Positions 18,545 to 27,290 of a DNA stretch of 64,000 nt are shown piece after piece; the stretch's first letter is position 1, and each line of letters opens with the position of its first letter. The notes under the pieces are model-generated. The model did not search any database. It was not told the DNA's origin and saw only the letters and a program-made list of their open reading frames with translations. The stretch lies in the NCBI RefSeq assembly GCF_026619415.1, contig NZ_JAOVZR010000001.1, positions 2,480,001 through 2,544,000 on the forward strand, written 5' to 3'. The stretch is from Hoeflea algicola. GTDB taxonomy: Bacteria; Pseudomonadota; Alphaproteobacteria; Rhizobiales; Rhizobiaceae. Made by a program: the position numbers and the translations under genes.

Positions 18545-19311
18545 GTTGCAGCTCCGTTCTCGGCAACCCAGAACGCCGGGTCAGCCCGTTCAAGTATGGC
18601 AAAAGCCTGGTTGATATCGGCCACCAGTTCACGCGACACCCGCTCTGCGTCACCGGCGGCAATCGCCGCCAATATGCCGCGATGGTGCAACGTTGCCGCG
18701 GAATCGGTCAGCGGTTGGTGAAGCCGCGCTGCAGCCCGGACATAGGGCCCCGCCTGCATCCAGAGGCTTTCGACAATCGGCATCAGGACCGGCGAACCGG
18801 CAGCCTGGTAAAGCTGGAAATGGAATGCATGGTTGAGGCTGGCGATTTCCCGCGCATCGTGGGTCGCATCATATTCGGTGGTGAGCGCGTCAAGCCGGGC
18901 AATATCGTCCGGCGTCAGTTTTGGCAGTGCCAACGCCGCCAGCTCTCCCTCAATCAACGCCCGAGCCCGGGCGATGTCGCGTGCCCGTTCCAGCGTGATC
19001 AGCGGCACCCGCACCCGGCGGTTGGCCATCGCTTCGAGCGCCCGCTCTGATACCAGCCGGGCCAGCGCTTCACGCACCGGCATTGAACTGACCGACATCC
19101 GATGAGCGATATCGCCGGTGAGAAAGATCTCGCCTGCGTCGAACCGGCCCTGGATCAGGGAATCGCGCAGCTGCCTGTAAATCCGATCCTGCACGGTTTC
19201 GCGCGTCACTGGCGAGAGCTGATCAAGCCCGCGTCGATCCATTTTCGAGGTGGTCTGAATGTTCATTCCGACACTGCCCGCCTCCGTCAATTGGATCTTT
19301 ACTTTAGGCAT
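18541..19311 (-). CDS. GntR-family (FCD) transcriptional regulator
   Basis: A 256-aa regulator. The winged helix (about residues 30-95) contains the motif MSVSSMPVREALARLVSERAL; the C-terminal half is the helical FCD ligand-binding domain with metal-type histidines in SLNHAFHFQLYQ and LHHRGILAAI. The ATG at 19311 has AGGAG 8 nt upstream and is preferred to the longer start at 19350, which would read through the operator. It is divergent from the Liv-type genes and heads its own operon, so it probably controls both arms. Confidence 0.85.
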   Translation of the reverse strand: MPKVKIQLTEAGSVGMNIQTTSKMDRRGLDQLSPVTRETVQDRIYRQLRDSLIQGRFDAGEIFLTGDIAHRMSVSSMPVREALARLVSERALEAMANRRVRVPLITLERARDIARARALIEGELAALALPKLTPDDIARLDALTTEYDATHDAREIASLNHAFHFQLYQAAGSPVLMPIVESLWMQAGPYVRAAARLHQPLTDSAATLHHRGILAAIAAGDAERVSRELVADINQAFAILERADPAFWVAENGAAT

Positions 19312-19340
19312 CAAGCATGCTCCTGTAAACGATAAATGAT

Positions 19341-19352
19341 AGTTGATCAACT
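19341..19352. promoter_or_regulatory. Palindrome AGTTGATCAACT, probable GntR operator
   Basis: A perfect 12-bp palindrome in the 53-nt space between the divergent gntR and livG-type starts. FCD-type GntR proteins bind short palindromes in exactly such regions. It lies 12 nt before the livG-type ATG. Confidence 0.55.
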
Positions 19353-19364
19353 TTGGCAGGATTG

Positions 19365-20147
19365 ATGATCGAAACCGACCAGGCCCCGATTCTCAGCGCT
19401 TGCGGTGTCACCAAGTCCTTTGGGGGGCTGCGGGTCGTCGATGACATGTCAATCGACCTGGCGGCGGCCGAAATCCTCGGCATCATCGGCCCCAATGGAG
19501 CGGGAAAATCCACCCTGTTCAATCTGCTGGCCGGCGCGGTGCCGCTCGATCAAGGCACCATTTTTTTGGCCGGACGTGATCTCAGCCGCGCCCGCCCCGA
19601 AGCCCGGATCAAGGCCGGGCTCGGCCGTACCTTCCAGATCCCGCGCCCATTTCCGCGCATGACCGTGCTGGAAAACGTCATGACCGCAGCGCAAAACCAG
19701 CACGGAGAAAGCCTTGTATCGGCGCTGATCGCACCGCGCCGGGTGATGCGCGAAGAACAGGCCAATGCCAGCCGTGCCCGTGACCTGCTCGATTTCGTCT
19801 CGCTTTCCCATCTCGAGGATCAACCCGCCTCGGTGCTGTCGGGCGGGCAGCGCAAACTGCTCGAACTGGCTCGCGTGCTGATGGCCGAGCCACGGGTAAT
19901 CCTGCTCGACGAGCCCGCAGCCGGCGTCAATCCGGCACTTCTCGATCTGATCATCGACCGGATAGCAGCGATCAATGGACTTGGCATCGCCGTGCTGCTG
20001 ATCGAGCACAACATGGAAATGATCGCCCGATTGTGTCCGCGGGTCATCGTCATGGCCGCCGGCAAGTCGCTGGCCGAAGGCGCCCCCGCCGACATCACAC
20101 GGCGCGCCGATGTGATCGATGTCTATCTCGAAGGCATGCCGGCATGA
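19365..20147 (+). CDS. livG: Branched-chain-type ABC transporter ATP-binding protein (LivG)
   Basis: A 260-aa ATPase with Walker A GPNGAGKST, signature LSGGQRKLLELARVL and Walker B VILLDEPAAGVNP; the long LivG-specific helix insert LGRTFQIPRPFPRMTVLENV is present. The ATG at 19365 is used because the earlier TTG at 19353 directly abuts the operator palindrome. It overlaps the next gene by 4 nt (ATGA). Together with LivF, H and M it forms a full importer core for the binding protein at 15444. Confidence 0.9.
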   Translation: MIETDQAPILSACGVTKSFGGLRVVDDMSIDLAAAEILGIIGPNGAGKSTLFNLLAGAVPLDQGTIFLAGRDLSRARPEARIKAGLGRTFQIPRPFPRMTVLENVMTAAQNQHGESLVSALIAPRRVMREEQANASRARDLLDFVSLSHLEDQPASVLSGGQRKLLELARVLMAEPRVILLDEPAAGVNPALLDLIIDRIAAINGLGIAVLLIEHNMEMIARLCPRVIVMAAGKSLAEGAPADITRRADVIDVYLEGMPA

Positions 20148-20875
20148 GCGCGCTTGCCGTCAGCGATCTCAGCGCTGGCTATGATCCGGATCTCGCCATC
20201 GTCAAGGGTGTGAGCTTTTCCGTGCCCAAGGGCGAAGCGGTTTGCATCCTCGGTCCCAACGGCGCCGGCAAATCCACCATGATCAAGGCCATGGCGGGCC
20301 TGGTGCCGTGTTTTGGCGGAAAAGTTCACTTGGGTGAGACCGATGTGACCGGGCTTTCGCCACATATCATGGTGCGCCGGGGCCTGGGCTTCGTGCCGCA
20401 GACCGACAACATCTTCACACGCCTGACAATCCTCGAAAATCTGCAGATTGCCGCACAATTGCTGCCGAGCGCCGATCGCGCCGGACGGATCGAAGCGATG
20501 CTCGCCATGTTTCCCGATCTCGGCGACCGCCCCGGCGAACTCGCCGGCGCGCTCTCGGGCGGACAACGGCAGATGCTGGCCGCAGCCCGCGCCCTGCTCA
20601 CCGAGCCCGACGTGCTGATGCTCGATGAACCATCCGCGGGGCTTTCTCCCAAACTCGTGGCGCAGGTGTTCGACACCTTGCGCCGCATCTCCGAAGCCGG
20701 CGTCACGCTGGTGCTCGTCGAGCAGAATGTCCGCGCGGCTCTTTCCCTGGCCAGCCGCGCGCTGGTACTGGTCGACGGGCAACTCGCCCATGACGGCCCC
20801 TCTGCAGCCCTGCATGACGGTAAGTTGCTGGGCGGTCTGTTCCTCGGCCATCGTACAGCGGAGGCATCGCAATGA
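20144..20875 (+). CDS. livF: Branched-chain-type ABC transporter ATP-binding protein (LivF)
   Basis: A 243-aa ATPase with GPNGAGKST (Walker A), LSGGQRQMLAAARAL (signature) and VLMLDEPSAGLSP (Walker B). The short LivF form lacks the LivG insert. The ATG overlaps the livG stop (ATGA), so the longer in-frame extension upstream is not used. It ends with an ATGA overlap with the permease gene. Confidence 0.9.
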   Translation: MSALAVSDLSAGYDPDLAIVKGVSFSVPKGEAVCILGPNGAGKSTMIKAMAGLVPCFGGKVHLGETDVTGLSPHIMVRRGLGFVPQTDNIFTRLTILENLQIAAQLLPSADRAGRIEAMLAMFPDLGDRPGELAGALSGGQRQMLAAARALLTEPDVLMLDEPSAGLSPKLVAQVFDTLRRISEAGVTLVLVEQNVRAALSLASRALVLVDGQLAHDGPSAALHDGKLLGGLFLGHRTAEASQ

Positions 20876-21786
20876 ACCCGCAAGCGCTCATCGACGGGCT
20901 GATATCGGGCTCGACCATCGGGCTCGGCGCCATCGGCCTGACGCTGGCCTACTCGATCCTGCGCTTTGCCAATTTCACCCATGGCGACTTCCTCGCCTGG
21001 GGCGCTTATTTCACACTGACGATCGCCGGTCTTCTCGGCGGACTTCTGACCGGCCTTGGCGCCCCGGTCTATCCGTTCAGTTTCGGTTGGGGGCTGCCGC
21101 TCGCAGTTCTGGGCGGCGCCACCCTGACGGTTTTGCTGGCGCTGGGGCTCGACAAGGTCCTGTTCGGGCGGCTGCGTGCCCGCGGCGCTGATGCCATCAT
21201 CGTCGTCATGGCAAGTTTCGGCGCCTCGATGGCGTTGCGCTCGCTGCTTGAATTCATCTACACCGCCAAACCTGCCTATTTCACCAGTGCGCTGCAGATC
21301 GCCAAACCGCTGGGGCTTGGCGTGCGCGCCACGCCCGACCAGTTGCTGGTGATCGGGCTTACCGGGGTTCTGGTGCTGGGCCTGCATCTGCTGGTCACCC
21401 GCAGCGCCACCGGCCGCGCAATGCGCGCCGTTTCCGAAAGCCCCAGCCTCGCCGGCGTCTACGGCATCGATGTCGGCCAGGTGATCCGCATCACCTGGAT
21501 CATCGGCGCCGGCCTTGCCTGCATTGCCGGCGTGATGGCTGGTCTCTTGGTCCAGATCAGACCCTATATGGGTTTTGACCTGTTGCTGCCGCTGTTTGCT
21601 GCGGCCATTCTTGGCGGCATCGGCTCGATCCCCGGCGCCATGCTCGGCGGCCTCATCATCGGCCTTGCCGAAGCTTCCGCCGTCCAGATCATCGGTGCAG
21701 AATGGCGCGCGGCAGTCTCCTTCATCATCCTCGTGGCGGTGCTGATGCTGCGTCCGCAGGGCCTGTTCGGCCAGAAGGCGGCCTAA
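20872..21786 (+). CDS. livH: Branched-chain-type ABC transporter permease (LivH)
   Basis: A 304-aa permease with about eight hydrophobic segments. Family motifs are GLTLAYSILRFANFTHGDF near the N-terminus, RAMRAVSESPSLAGVYGID in the coupling loop, and GGIGSIPGAMLGGLIIGLAE near the C-terminus. It overlaps livF by 4 nt and livM by one base. Confidence 0.92.
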   Translation: MNPQALIDGLISGSTIGLGAIGLTLAYSILRFANFTHGDFLAWGAYFTLTIAGLLGGLLTGLGAPVYPFSFGWGLPLAVLGGATLTVLLALGLDKVLFGRLRARGADAIIVVMASFGASMALRSLLEFIYTAKPAYFTSALQIAKPLGLGVRATPDQLLVIGLTGVLVLGLHLLVTRSATGRAMRAVSESPSLAGVYGIDVGQVIRITWIIGAGLACIAGVMAGLLVQIRPYMGFDLLLPLFAAAILGGIGSIPGAMLGGLIIGLAEASAVQIIGAEWRAAVSFIILVAVLMLRPQGLFGQKAA

Positions 21787-22745
21787 TGGAAATCATCGCC
21801 TACGCCGCCTTCTTCCTGACCATCGCCATGACCTATGCGATCATCTGCCTGGGCCTCAACGTGCAATGGGGCCAGACCGGCCTGTTCAATGTCGGCATCG
21901 CCGGTTTTGTTGGCCTCGGTGCCTATGTCTCTGCGGCGCTCACCACGCCCGACGCAGCCGAACGGATTGGCGGCTTCGAACTGCCGATCGCCATCGGCTG
22001 GCTGGCGGCGATGGCAGCGGGCGGCGTGCTGGCGCTCGCCGTCGGCATGCTGACGCTGAGAATGCGCTCCGATTATTTGGCGATCACCACTTTCGGCATC
22101 GCCGTGGCGCTGCAACTCGTGTTCCAGAACACCGAGAGTCTGACCGGCGGCGCTTTTGGCATGGCCTTCATCCCGCGCCCGTTCGCCGTCCTGCAGGGAC
22201 AGGCGTCAGCCTTCAATCTTGCCAACCTGGCCGTCACCCTGGCCGTGGTGCTGGCCATCTACCTGCTGCTCGAACATCTGCTGCGCAGCCCCTGGGGCCG
22301 TGCGCTGCGTGCTGTTCGCGAAGACGAAATCGCCGCCCAGGCGCTGGGCAAGAAACCTGTCCTCCTGCGGATCCAGGCATTTGCCCTCGGTGGTGCAATC
22401 ATGGCGCTGGCTGGGGCCGTCCAGGCTCATTTCATCGGCTTCATCGCGCCCGGCAATTATCTGCCGATGATGACATTCCAGGTCTGGGCCATGCTGATCG
22501 TCGGCGGCTCCGGCAACAACCGCGGCGCCGTCCTCGGCGCGGTGCTGGTCTGGGCCATCTGGGCATTGTCGGGGGCACTGATCTCCGAGGTGTTCCCAGC
22601 CGATCAGCAGGCCCGTGCGGCCTCCCTGCAGATTGTCGTCATCGGCGTCATGCTGTGCCTCATTCTTCTCTGGCGGCCACAGGGCATCCTGCCCGAAGTT
22701 CGCTCCGTCTCGCGCCACCTTGGGCGCCGCAACAAGGACATCTGA
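21786..22745 (+). CDS. livM: Branched-chain-type ABC transporter permease (LivM)
   Basis: A 319-aa permease starting MEIIAYAAFFLTIAMTYAI. The LivM hallmarks are LGLNVQWGQTGLFNVGIAGF, the coupling loop GRALRAVREDEIAAQALGK and GGSGNNRGAVLGA. The ATG shares one base with the livH stop. It ends 2 nt before the aldo/keto reductase-RidA gene, so that enzyme is encoded with the importer. Confidence 0.92.
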   Translation: MEIIAYAAFFLTIAMTYAIICLGLNVQWGQTGLFNVGIAGFVGLGAYVSAALTTPDAAERIGGFELPIAIGWLAAMAAGGVLALAVGMLTLRMRSDYLAITTFGIAVALQLVFQNTESLTGGAFGMAFIPRPFAVLQGQASAFNLANLAVTLAVVLAIYLLLEHLLRSPWGRALRAVREDEIAAQALGKKPVLLRIQAFALGGAIMALAGAVQAHFIGFIAPGNYLPMMTFQVWAMLIVGGSGNNRGAVLGAVLVWAIWALSGALISEVFPADQQARAASLQIVVIGVMLCLILLWRPQGILPEVRSVSRHLGRRNKDI

Positions 22746-22747
22746 CC

Positions 22748-24205
22748 ATGCATCCCGACCGCAAAGAACTCGCCCCCGGCCTTTCCATCAGCCGTATCCT
22801 GACCGGCCTTTGGCAGGTCGCCGATCAGGAACGGGATGGCAAGACGCTCGATCTGGGCACCGGAGCCGAAGCGCTTGCGGCCTACGCAGAAGCCGGCTTC
22901 GATACGTTCGACATGGCCGATCACTATGGCACATCCGAACTGATTACGGGCGAAATGCTGCGCCGCTGGACCGGTCCCACCCGCCCGCGCGCTTTTACCA
23001 AATGGTGCCCGGAACCCGGACCGATGACAGCCGAAGTGGTCCGCGCCGGTGTACAGGCGCGACTCGACCGGCTCGGCGTCGAACGGATCGAACTGCTGCA
23101 GTTTCACTGGTGGAGTTTTGAACACCCGGCCTGGCTCGATGCGCTGCATGAACTGACCCGGCTCAAGGCCGAGGGGCTGATCGGTGAACTCGGTGTGACC
23201 AATTTCGATACTGCCCATCTCAACCTGGCAATTGCCGATGGCATCCCGCTGGTGTCTAACCAGATCTCTTTCTCGCTGATCGACCGCCGCGCCGCGGGAC
23301 ATCTGGCCGATGCCTGCAAGAAACACGGCGTCCAGCTTCTCGCCTATGGCACCCTGTGCGGCGGGTTCCTGTCCGAACGCTGGCTCGGCAAACCCGAGCC
23401 CGAGGCGGTTGAGGACTGGAGCGGCGCGAAATATCTCCGGTTCATCCACGCCGCCGGAGGCTGGGAAGCCTATCAGGGTATTCTCAGGGCCGCCGACAGC
23501 ATCGCCCGCAAGCACAGTGTCTCGATCTCCAATGTTGCCACCCGCTGGGTACTGGAACACGCCCATGTCGCAGGCGTCATCGTCGGTGCACGGCTGGGAG
23601 AAAACGAGCACCGCGACGACAATATGCGGCTGTTCCAGTTTGAACTCGATGCCAGCGATCATGCCGCGCTCGATAGCGCCTTTGCTGCCACCACACAGAT
23701 CCCCGGCGATTGCGGCGACGAATACCGCCAGCCACCATTCCTCACCGCATCCGGCGATCTCAGCCATCATCTGGCGGAAATGCCGAGCGCGTTGCAGGCC
23801 GTCACCGATCCCGACAACCCCGACCGCGCAAGGGTTTTCTCAGGTTCCTTGTGGGAACCGATCGCCGGCTATTGCCGGGCACTGCGCGATGGCGAGCGGA
23901 TCATGGTCTCAGGCACTACCGCGACCCACGGGGTGGACCGGACCGTGGCCGTCGGCGATGCCGGCGCTCAGACGACCTACATCCTCGACAAGATCGCAGC
24001 TTCGGTGCGAGCTCTCGGCGGCGATCCGAGGGACATCTTGCGCACCCGCATGTATTTGCGCGGCGACGAGGACATCGAACCCGCGGCCCGCGCCCACGGC
24101 CTGCGTTTCACCATCAATCCGCCGGCCAACACGACCTTTCTGGTCGGCAATCTGATCGGCGATTTTCGAGTCGAGATCGAGGCCGAGGCCGTCATCAGCC
24201 GCTGA
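22748..24205 (+). CDS. Aldo/keto reductase fused to a RidA-like domain
   Basis: A 485-aa two-domain protein. Residues about 1-335 form an aldo/keto reductase: Asp/Tyr in FDTFDMADHYG, Lys in AFTKWCP, His in LLQFHWWSF and the cofactor end VIVGARLGENEH. Residues about 350-485 form a YjgF/RidA domain (IMVSGTTAT, LRTRMYLRGDED, NTTFLVGNLI), a family that hydrolyses reactive enamines/imines or binds small ligands. The fusion suggests that the reductase product or substrate passes through an unstable imine/enamine or enol. It is the last gene of the plus-strand transporter operon. Confidence 0.85.
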   Translation: MHPDRKELAPGLSISRILTGLWQVADQERDGKTLDLGTGAEALAAYAEAGFDTFDMADHYGTSELITGEMLRRWTGPTRPRAFTKWCPEPGPMTAEVVRAGVQARLDRLGVERIELLQFHWWSFEHPAWLDALHELTRLKAEGLIGELGVTNFDTAHLNLAIADGIPLVSNQISFSLIDRRAAGHLADACKKHGVQLLAYGTLCGGFLSERWLGKPEPEAVEDWSGAKYLRFIHAAGGWEAYQGILRAADSIARKHSVSISNVATRWVLEHAHVAGVIVGARLGENEHRDDNMRLFQFELDASDHAALDSAFAATTQIPGDCGDEYRQPPFLTASGDLSHHLAEMPSALQAVTDPDNPDRARVFSGSLWEPIAGYCRALRDGERIMVSGTTATHGVDRTVAVGDAGAQTTYILDKIAASVRALGGDPRDILRTRMYLRGDEDIEPAARAHGLRFTINPPANTTFLVGNLIGDFRVEIEAEAVISR

Positions 24206-24214
24206 CCCCATTCA

Positions 24215-24343
24215 TTATGGGCGAGTGCCCGGCGCCTGATCCCGGATCTTGCGCCGGTCTTCCTGCATTTCCAGCCACATCGCGTTGACGACGGCAAACA
24301 GCGCCGCCAGCGGGAGGCCGAGCAACCATGCGAAATACCACAT
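24215..24343 (-). CDS. cydX: Cytochrome bd oxidase small subunit CydX
   Basis: A 42-aa single-span protein starting MWYFAWLLGLPLAALFAV and continuing NAMWLE, the signature of the CydX/YbgT family, which stabilises the haem sites of cytochrome bd. AGGAGG lies 7 nt upstream of the ATG. It starts 16 nt after the cydB stop, as the last gene of the cyd cluster. The tail (EDRRKIRDQAPGTRP) is slightly longer and more charged than in enterobacteria. Confidence 0.9.
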   Translation of the reverse strand: MWYFAWLLGLPLAALFAVVNAMWLEMQEDRRKIRDQAPGTRP

Positions 24344-24359
24344 CTCTATGACCTCCTGA

Positions 24360-25523
24360 TCAATACGCAGAATGAGAATTATCGGTGACGTCGGCCTCGG
24401 TGACCTTGCCCCACAGCACCTTGTAGACCCAGACGGTGTAAGCCAGAATCAGCGGCAGGAATATCACCGTCACCACCAGCATCACGAACAACGTCAAGTG
24501 TGATGAGGAGGCGTTCCACACGCTCAACGATGAGCGCGGATCGGAAGACGATGGCAGGATGAACGGAAACATCGTCAGCCCCACCGACGAGATCACCCCG
24601 AGGATCGTCATCTTGGAAATCAAAAGCGTCGACACCTCACGGCCGGCACGAAGCCCCAGGAAGGTCAGCAATCCGCCAACAATACCCATGGCCGGGGCGA
24701 TGGCGATCCACGGTCGTTCACTATAAGCCACCAGCCAGCTTGCGGTTCTCTCGACATCAAATTGCAGCGGATTGGAAGGGCCGTCGGTGACAAAGTCGCC
24801 GACAATCCGGTAACCGTCGATCCCGTAAGCCAGCCACAGGCCGGCCAATACATAGCCCGCCACCGCGATAAGCGCTGCAATCGAGCCGTAACGCCGTGCG
24901 CGTTGCTGCACCATGCCTTCGGCCTTCACCGACAGCCAGGCGCCGCCGTGCATTACCAGCATCGACAGCGACACCACACCGGCAAGCAGCGAAAACGGAT
25001 CGAGCAGGCCGAAGAACTTGCTGTAGAGCGTGCCCTCATAGATCGAATGCAGATCATCGGTAAGATGGAACGGCACGCCCTGCAGGACATTGCCGACTGC
25101 CACGCCAAACAGCAGCGCCGGAACCGCGCCGCCGGCAAACAGCGCCCAGTCCCACCGCGAGCGCCATTTGGCGTCTTCGCGCTTGGAGCGAAACTTGAAC
25201 GCAACCGGCCTCACGATCAGCGCCGCCAGAATCAGGAACATTGCCAGGTAGAAGCCCGAGAACGACACCGCATAGAGCGGCGGCCAGGCCGCAAAAATCG
25301 ATCCGCCACCGAGAATGAACCAGACCTGGTTGCCCTCCCAGACCGGGCCAACCGTGTTGATCGCCACCCGGCGTTCGGCATCGGTCTTGCCGACGAACGG
25401 CAACAGCGCGCCGACCCCCATATCGAACCCGTCGGTCATGGCAAAGGCAATCAGCAACACGCCAAGCAGCCCCCACCAGATCACGCGCAGAACGTCATAG
25501 TCTATTAGTTGATGCAGGATCAT
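24360..25523 (-). CDS. cydB: Cytochrome bd ubiquinol oxidase subunit II
   Basis: A 387-aa integral membrane protein with about eight helices. The N-terminus MILHQLIDYDVLRVIWWGLLG and the motif AFAMTDGFDMGVG are diagnostic for CydB, which partners CydA in the quinol-oxidising, oxygen-reducing bd complex. The ATG at 25523 has GGAG 8 nt upstream; longer in-frame forms run into cydA. It lies 5 nt after cydA. Confidence 0.95.
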   Translation of the reverse strand: MILHQLIDYDVLRVIWWGLLGVLLIAFAMTDGFDMGVGALLPFVGKTDAERRVAINTVGPVWEGNQVWFILGGGSIFAAWPPLYAVSFSGFYLAMFLILAALIVRPVAFKFRSKREDAKWRSRWDWALFAGGAVPALLFGVAVGNVLQGVPFHLTDDLHSIYEGTLYSKFFGLLDPFSLLAGVVSLSMLVMHGGAWLSVKAEGMVQQRARRYGSIAALIAVAGYVLAGLWLAYGIDGYRIVGDFVTDGPSNPLQFDVERTASWLVAYSERPWIAIAPAMGIVGGLLTFLGLRAGREVSTLLISKMTILGVISSVGLTMFPFILPSSSDPRSSLSVWNASSSHLTLFVMLVVTVIFLPLILAYTVWVYKVLWGKVTEADVTDNSHSAY

Positions 25524-25528
25524 GGTTC

Positions 25529-27139
25529 TTACTCCGCCGGCTGCGTTGCGGTGCCGGCATGAAGCCGCCCGGTCAGCCTTTGATCGTGGCTGGCCATCCA
25601 GGCGTCGGTTTCCTCGACATCCTCGAACGGCCCCTTGCGAATATATTTCAGCATCAGTTTCATCTCGATGATGAACAGCACAGTGTAGAATGCGATGAAG
25701 CCCGCAAGCGTCAGCGCCACCTCGCTGATCGACAAGGCCGAGACCGACATCGCCGTCGGCAACACCCCGTCCACCGTCCATGGCTGACGCCCGTATTCGG
25801 CCACGAACCAGCCGAGCTCTGCCGCAATCCACGGCGCCGGGATCATCCATACCGCCAGATGCAGCGCCGGGCGGGGGAAGTTCATGCCCTTGAACGACGC
25901 CCGCCAGAAGAAATAGGCCATCGTTGCGATGAATCCAAAGCCAAGGCCCACCATGATGCGGAAAGCCCAGAACAGCGGCCAGACTTTTGGCACCGTGCTT
26001 TCCGCTGCAAGCTTGATCTGTTCCTCGCTGGCCTCGCGCGGATCCTCGGCGTAGCGCTTGAGAAGGAAGGCAAAGCCAAGATCGGCGGAATGCTCCTCAA
26101 ATCGGGCGGTCACCTCGGGCGAAGCGGCTTCCCGCTGGGCCCGGATTTCCATCAGCGCGTCATAGGCAACCTGGCCCGAGCGAATGCGTACCTCCGCCCG
26201 GTCCACCAGTTCGTTGATACCGGGGATTACCGTGGTCAGCGAGCGGGTGCCGATCAGCCCCATCGCCCAGGGAATTTCGATGGCATAATGGGTTTCACGC
26301 GCTTCCTGATCGGGTAGCCCGACCAGGTTGAACGGCGCAGGAGCCTCGTGGGTTTCCCACATGCCCTCGATCGCCGCGAGCTTCATCTTCTGGCTGTGGG
26401 TGGCATTGTAGCCGGATTCATCGCCCAGCAGCACGACCGAAAAAGCCGAGGCGAGGCCAAAGGCGGCGGCGACGGTTATGGAACGTCGAGCCAATTCGAT
26501 GTGGCGCCCGCGCAGCAGATACCAGGCCGAAACACCAAGAACGAACACGGCGCCGGTCACATAGCCCGCAGAAACCGTGTGCACGAACTTGGCCTGCGCG
26601 ACCTCGTTGAACAGCACCGCGTAGAAATCGGTCATTTCCATGCGCATGGTCATCGGATTGAACTCCGCGCCGACCGGGTTCTGCATCCAGCCATTGGCGA
26701 TCAGTATCCACAGCGCCGAAAAATTCGAACCGATCGCAACCAACCAGGTCACGCCCAGATGCGCCACCTTGCTCAGCTTGTCCCAGCCAAAGAAGAACAG
26801 CCCGACAAAGGTCGCCTCCAGGAAGAAGGCCATCAGCCCCTCGATCGCCAGCGGCGCCCCGAAAATGTCACCGACATAATGGCTGTAATAGCTCCAGTTC
26901 ATCCCGAACTGAAACTCCATGGTGATGCCGGTGGCCACGCCGAGCGCGAAATTGATACCGAACAACAGGCCCCAGAATTTCGTCATCTGCCGCCAGATCG
27001 GACGATCGGTCATCACATAGACCGTCTCCATGATGGCGACGATGATTGAAAGACCCAGCGTCAGGGGCACGAATAGAAAATGGTACATGACAGTCAAGGC
27101 GAACTGCAGCCGCGACAGCTCGACAATTCCGAATTCCAT
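25529..27139 (-). CDS. cydA: Cytochrome bd ubiquinol oxidase subunit I
   Basis: A 536-aa haem-carrying subunit. The start MEFGIVELSRLQFALTVMYH contains the first haem-ligand histidine; GRQPW and the long Q-loop (about residues 255-370) identify the canonical bd-I form rather than the short-loop cyanide-insensitive type. The ATG at 27139 has AAGGAA upstream. It transfers electrons from quinol to oxygen with high affinity and is known in other bacteria to resist NO. It precedes cydB by 5 nt and follows cydC with a 150-nt gap that may hold a second promoter. Confidence 0.96.
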   Translation of the reverse strand: MEFGIVELSRLQFALTVMYHFLFVPLTLGLSIIVAIMETVYVMTDRPIWRQMTKFWGLLFGINFALGVATGITMEFQFGMNWSYYSHYVGDIFGAPLAIEGLMAFFLEATFVGLFFFGWDKLSKVAHLGVTWLVAIGSNFSALWILIANGWMQNPVGAEFNPMTMRMEMTDFYAVLFNEVAQAKFVHTVSAGYVTGAVFVLGVSAWYLLRGRHIELARRSITVAAAFGLASAFSVVLLGDESGYNATHSQKMKLAAIEGMWETHEAPAPFNLVGLPDQEARETHYAIEIPWAMGLIGTRSLTTVIPGINELVDRAEVRIRSGQVAYDALMEIRAQREAASPEVTARFEEHSADLGFAFLLKRYAEDPREASEEQIKLAAESTVPKVWPLFWAFRIMVGLGFGFIATMAYFFWRASFKGMNFPRPALHLAVWMIPAPWIAAELGWFVAEYGRQPWTVDGVLPTAMSVSALSISEVALTLAGFIAFYTVLFIIEMKLMLKYIRKGPFEDVEETDAWMASHDQRLTGRLHAGTATQPAE

Positions 27140-27230
27140 TGCTGTATTCCTTTCCAATCCGGATGTTCGTCAGGCCCGGATGCGTATCATGGTTACGGCG
27201 ATACCTAACGACAGCGGCAGCTTCGGCAAT

Positions 27231-27250
27231 GATGAATGTCAAATTACATC
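27231..27250. promoter_or_regulatory. Imperfect inverted repeat GATGAAT/ATTACATC upstream of cydAB
   Basis: The 150-nt gap between cydC and cydA contains GATGAAT-gtcaa-ATTACATC, an inverted repeat with one bulged base. On the minus strand a TTGACA box (27237-27242) overlaps it, but no good -10 follows. GATG...CATC arms recall Rrf2/NsrR sites, although the spacing is off by one from the classical motif. Confidence 0.3.
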
Positions 27251-27290
27251 GCTAAAAATCGGCAAGGCCGAACAGACCGGAACACCCTGA

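Noticed and set aside
20326..21387. 353-codon antisense frame across livF/livH
   Set aside because: Low-complexity Arg/Gln/Ala-rich translation, caused by high GC codon use of the real genes on the other strand.
22604..23770. 388-codon antisense frame across livM and the aldo/keto reductase
   Set aside because: The plus strand encodes clear conserved domains; the antisense frame has no recognisable domain.
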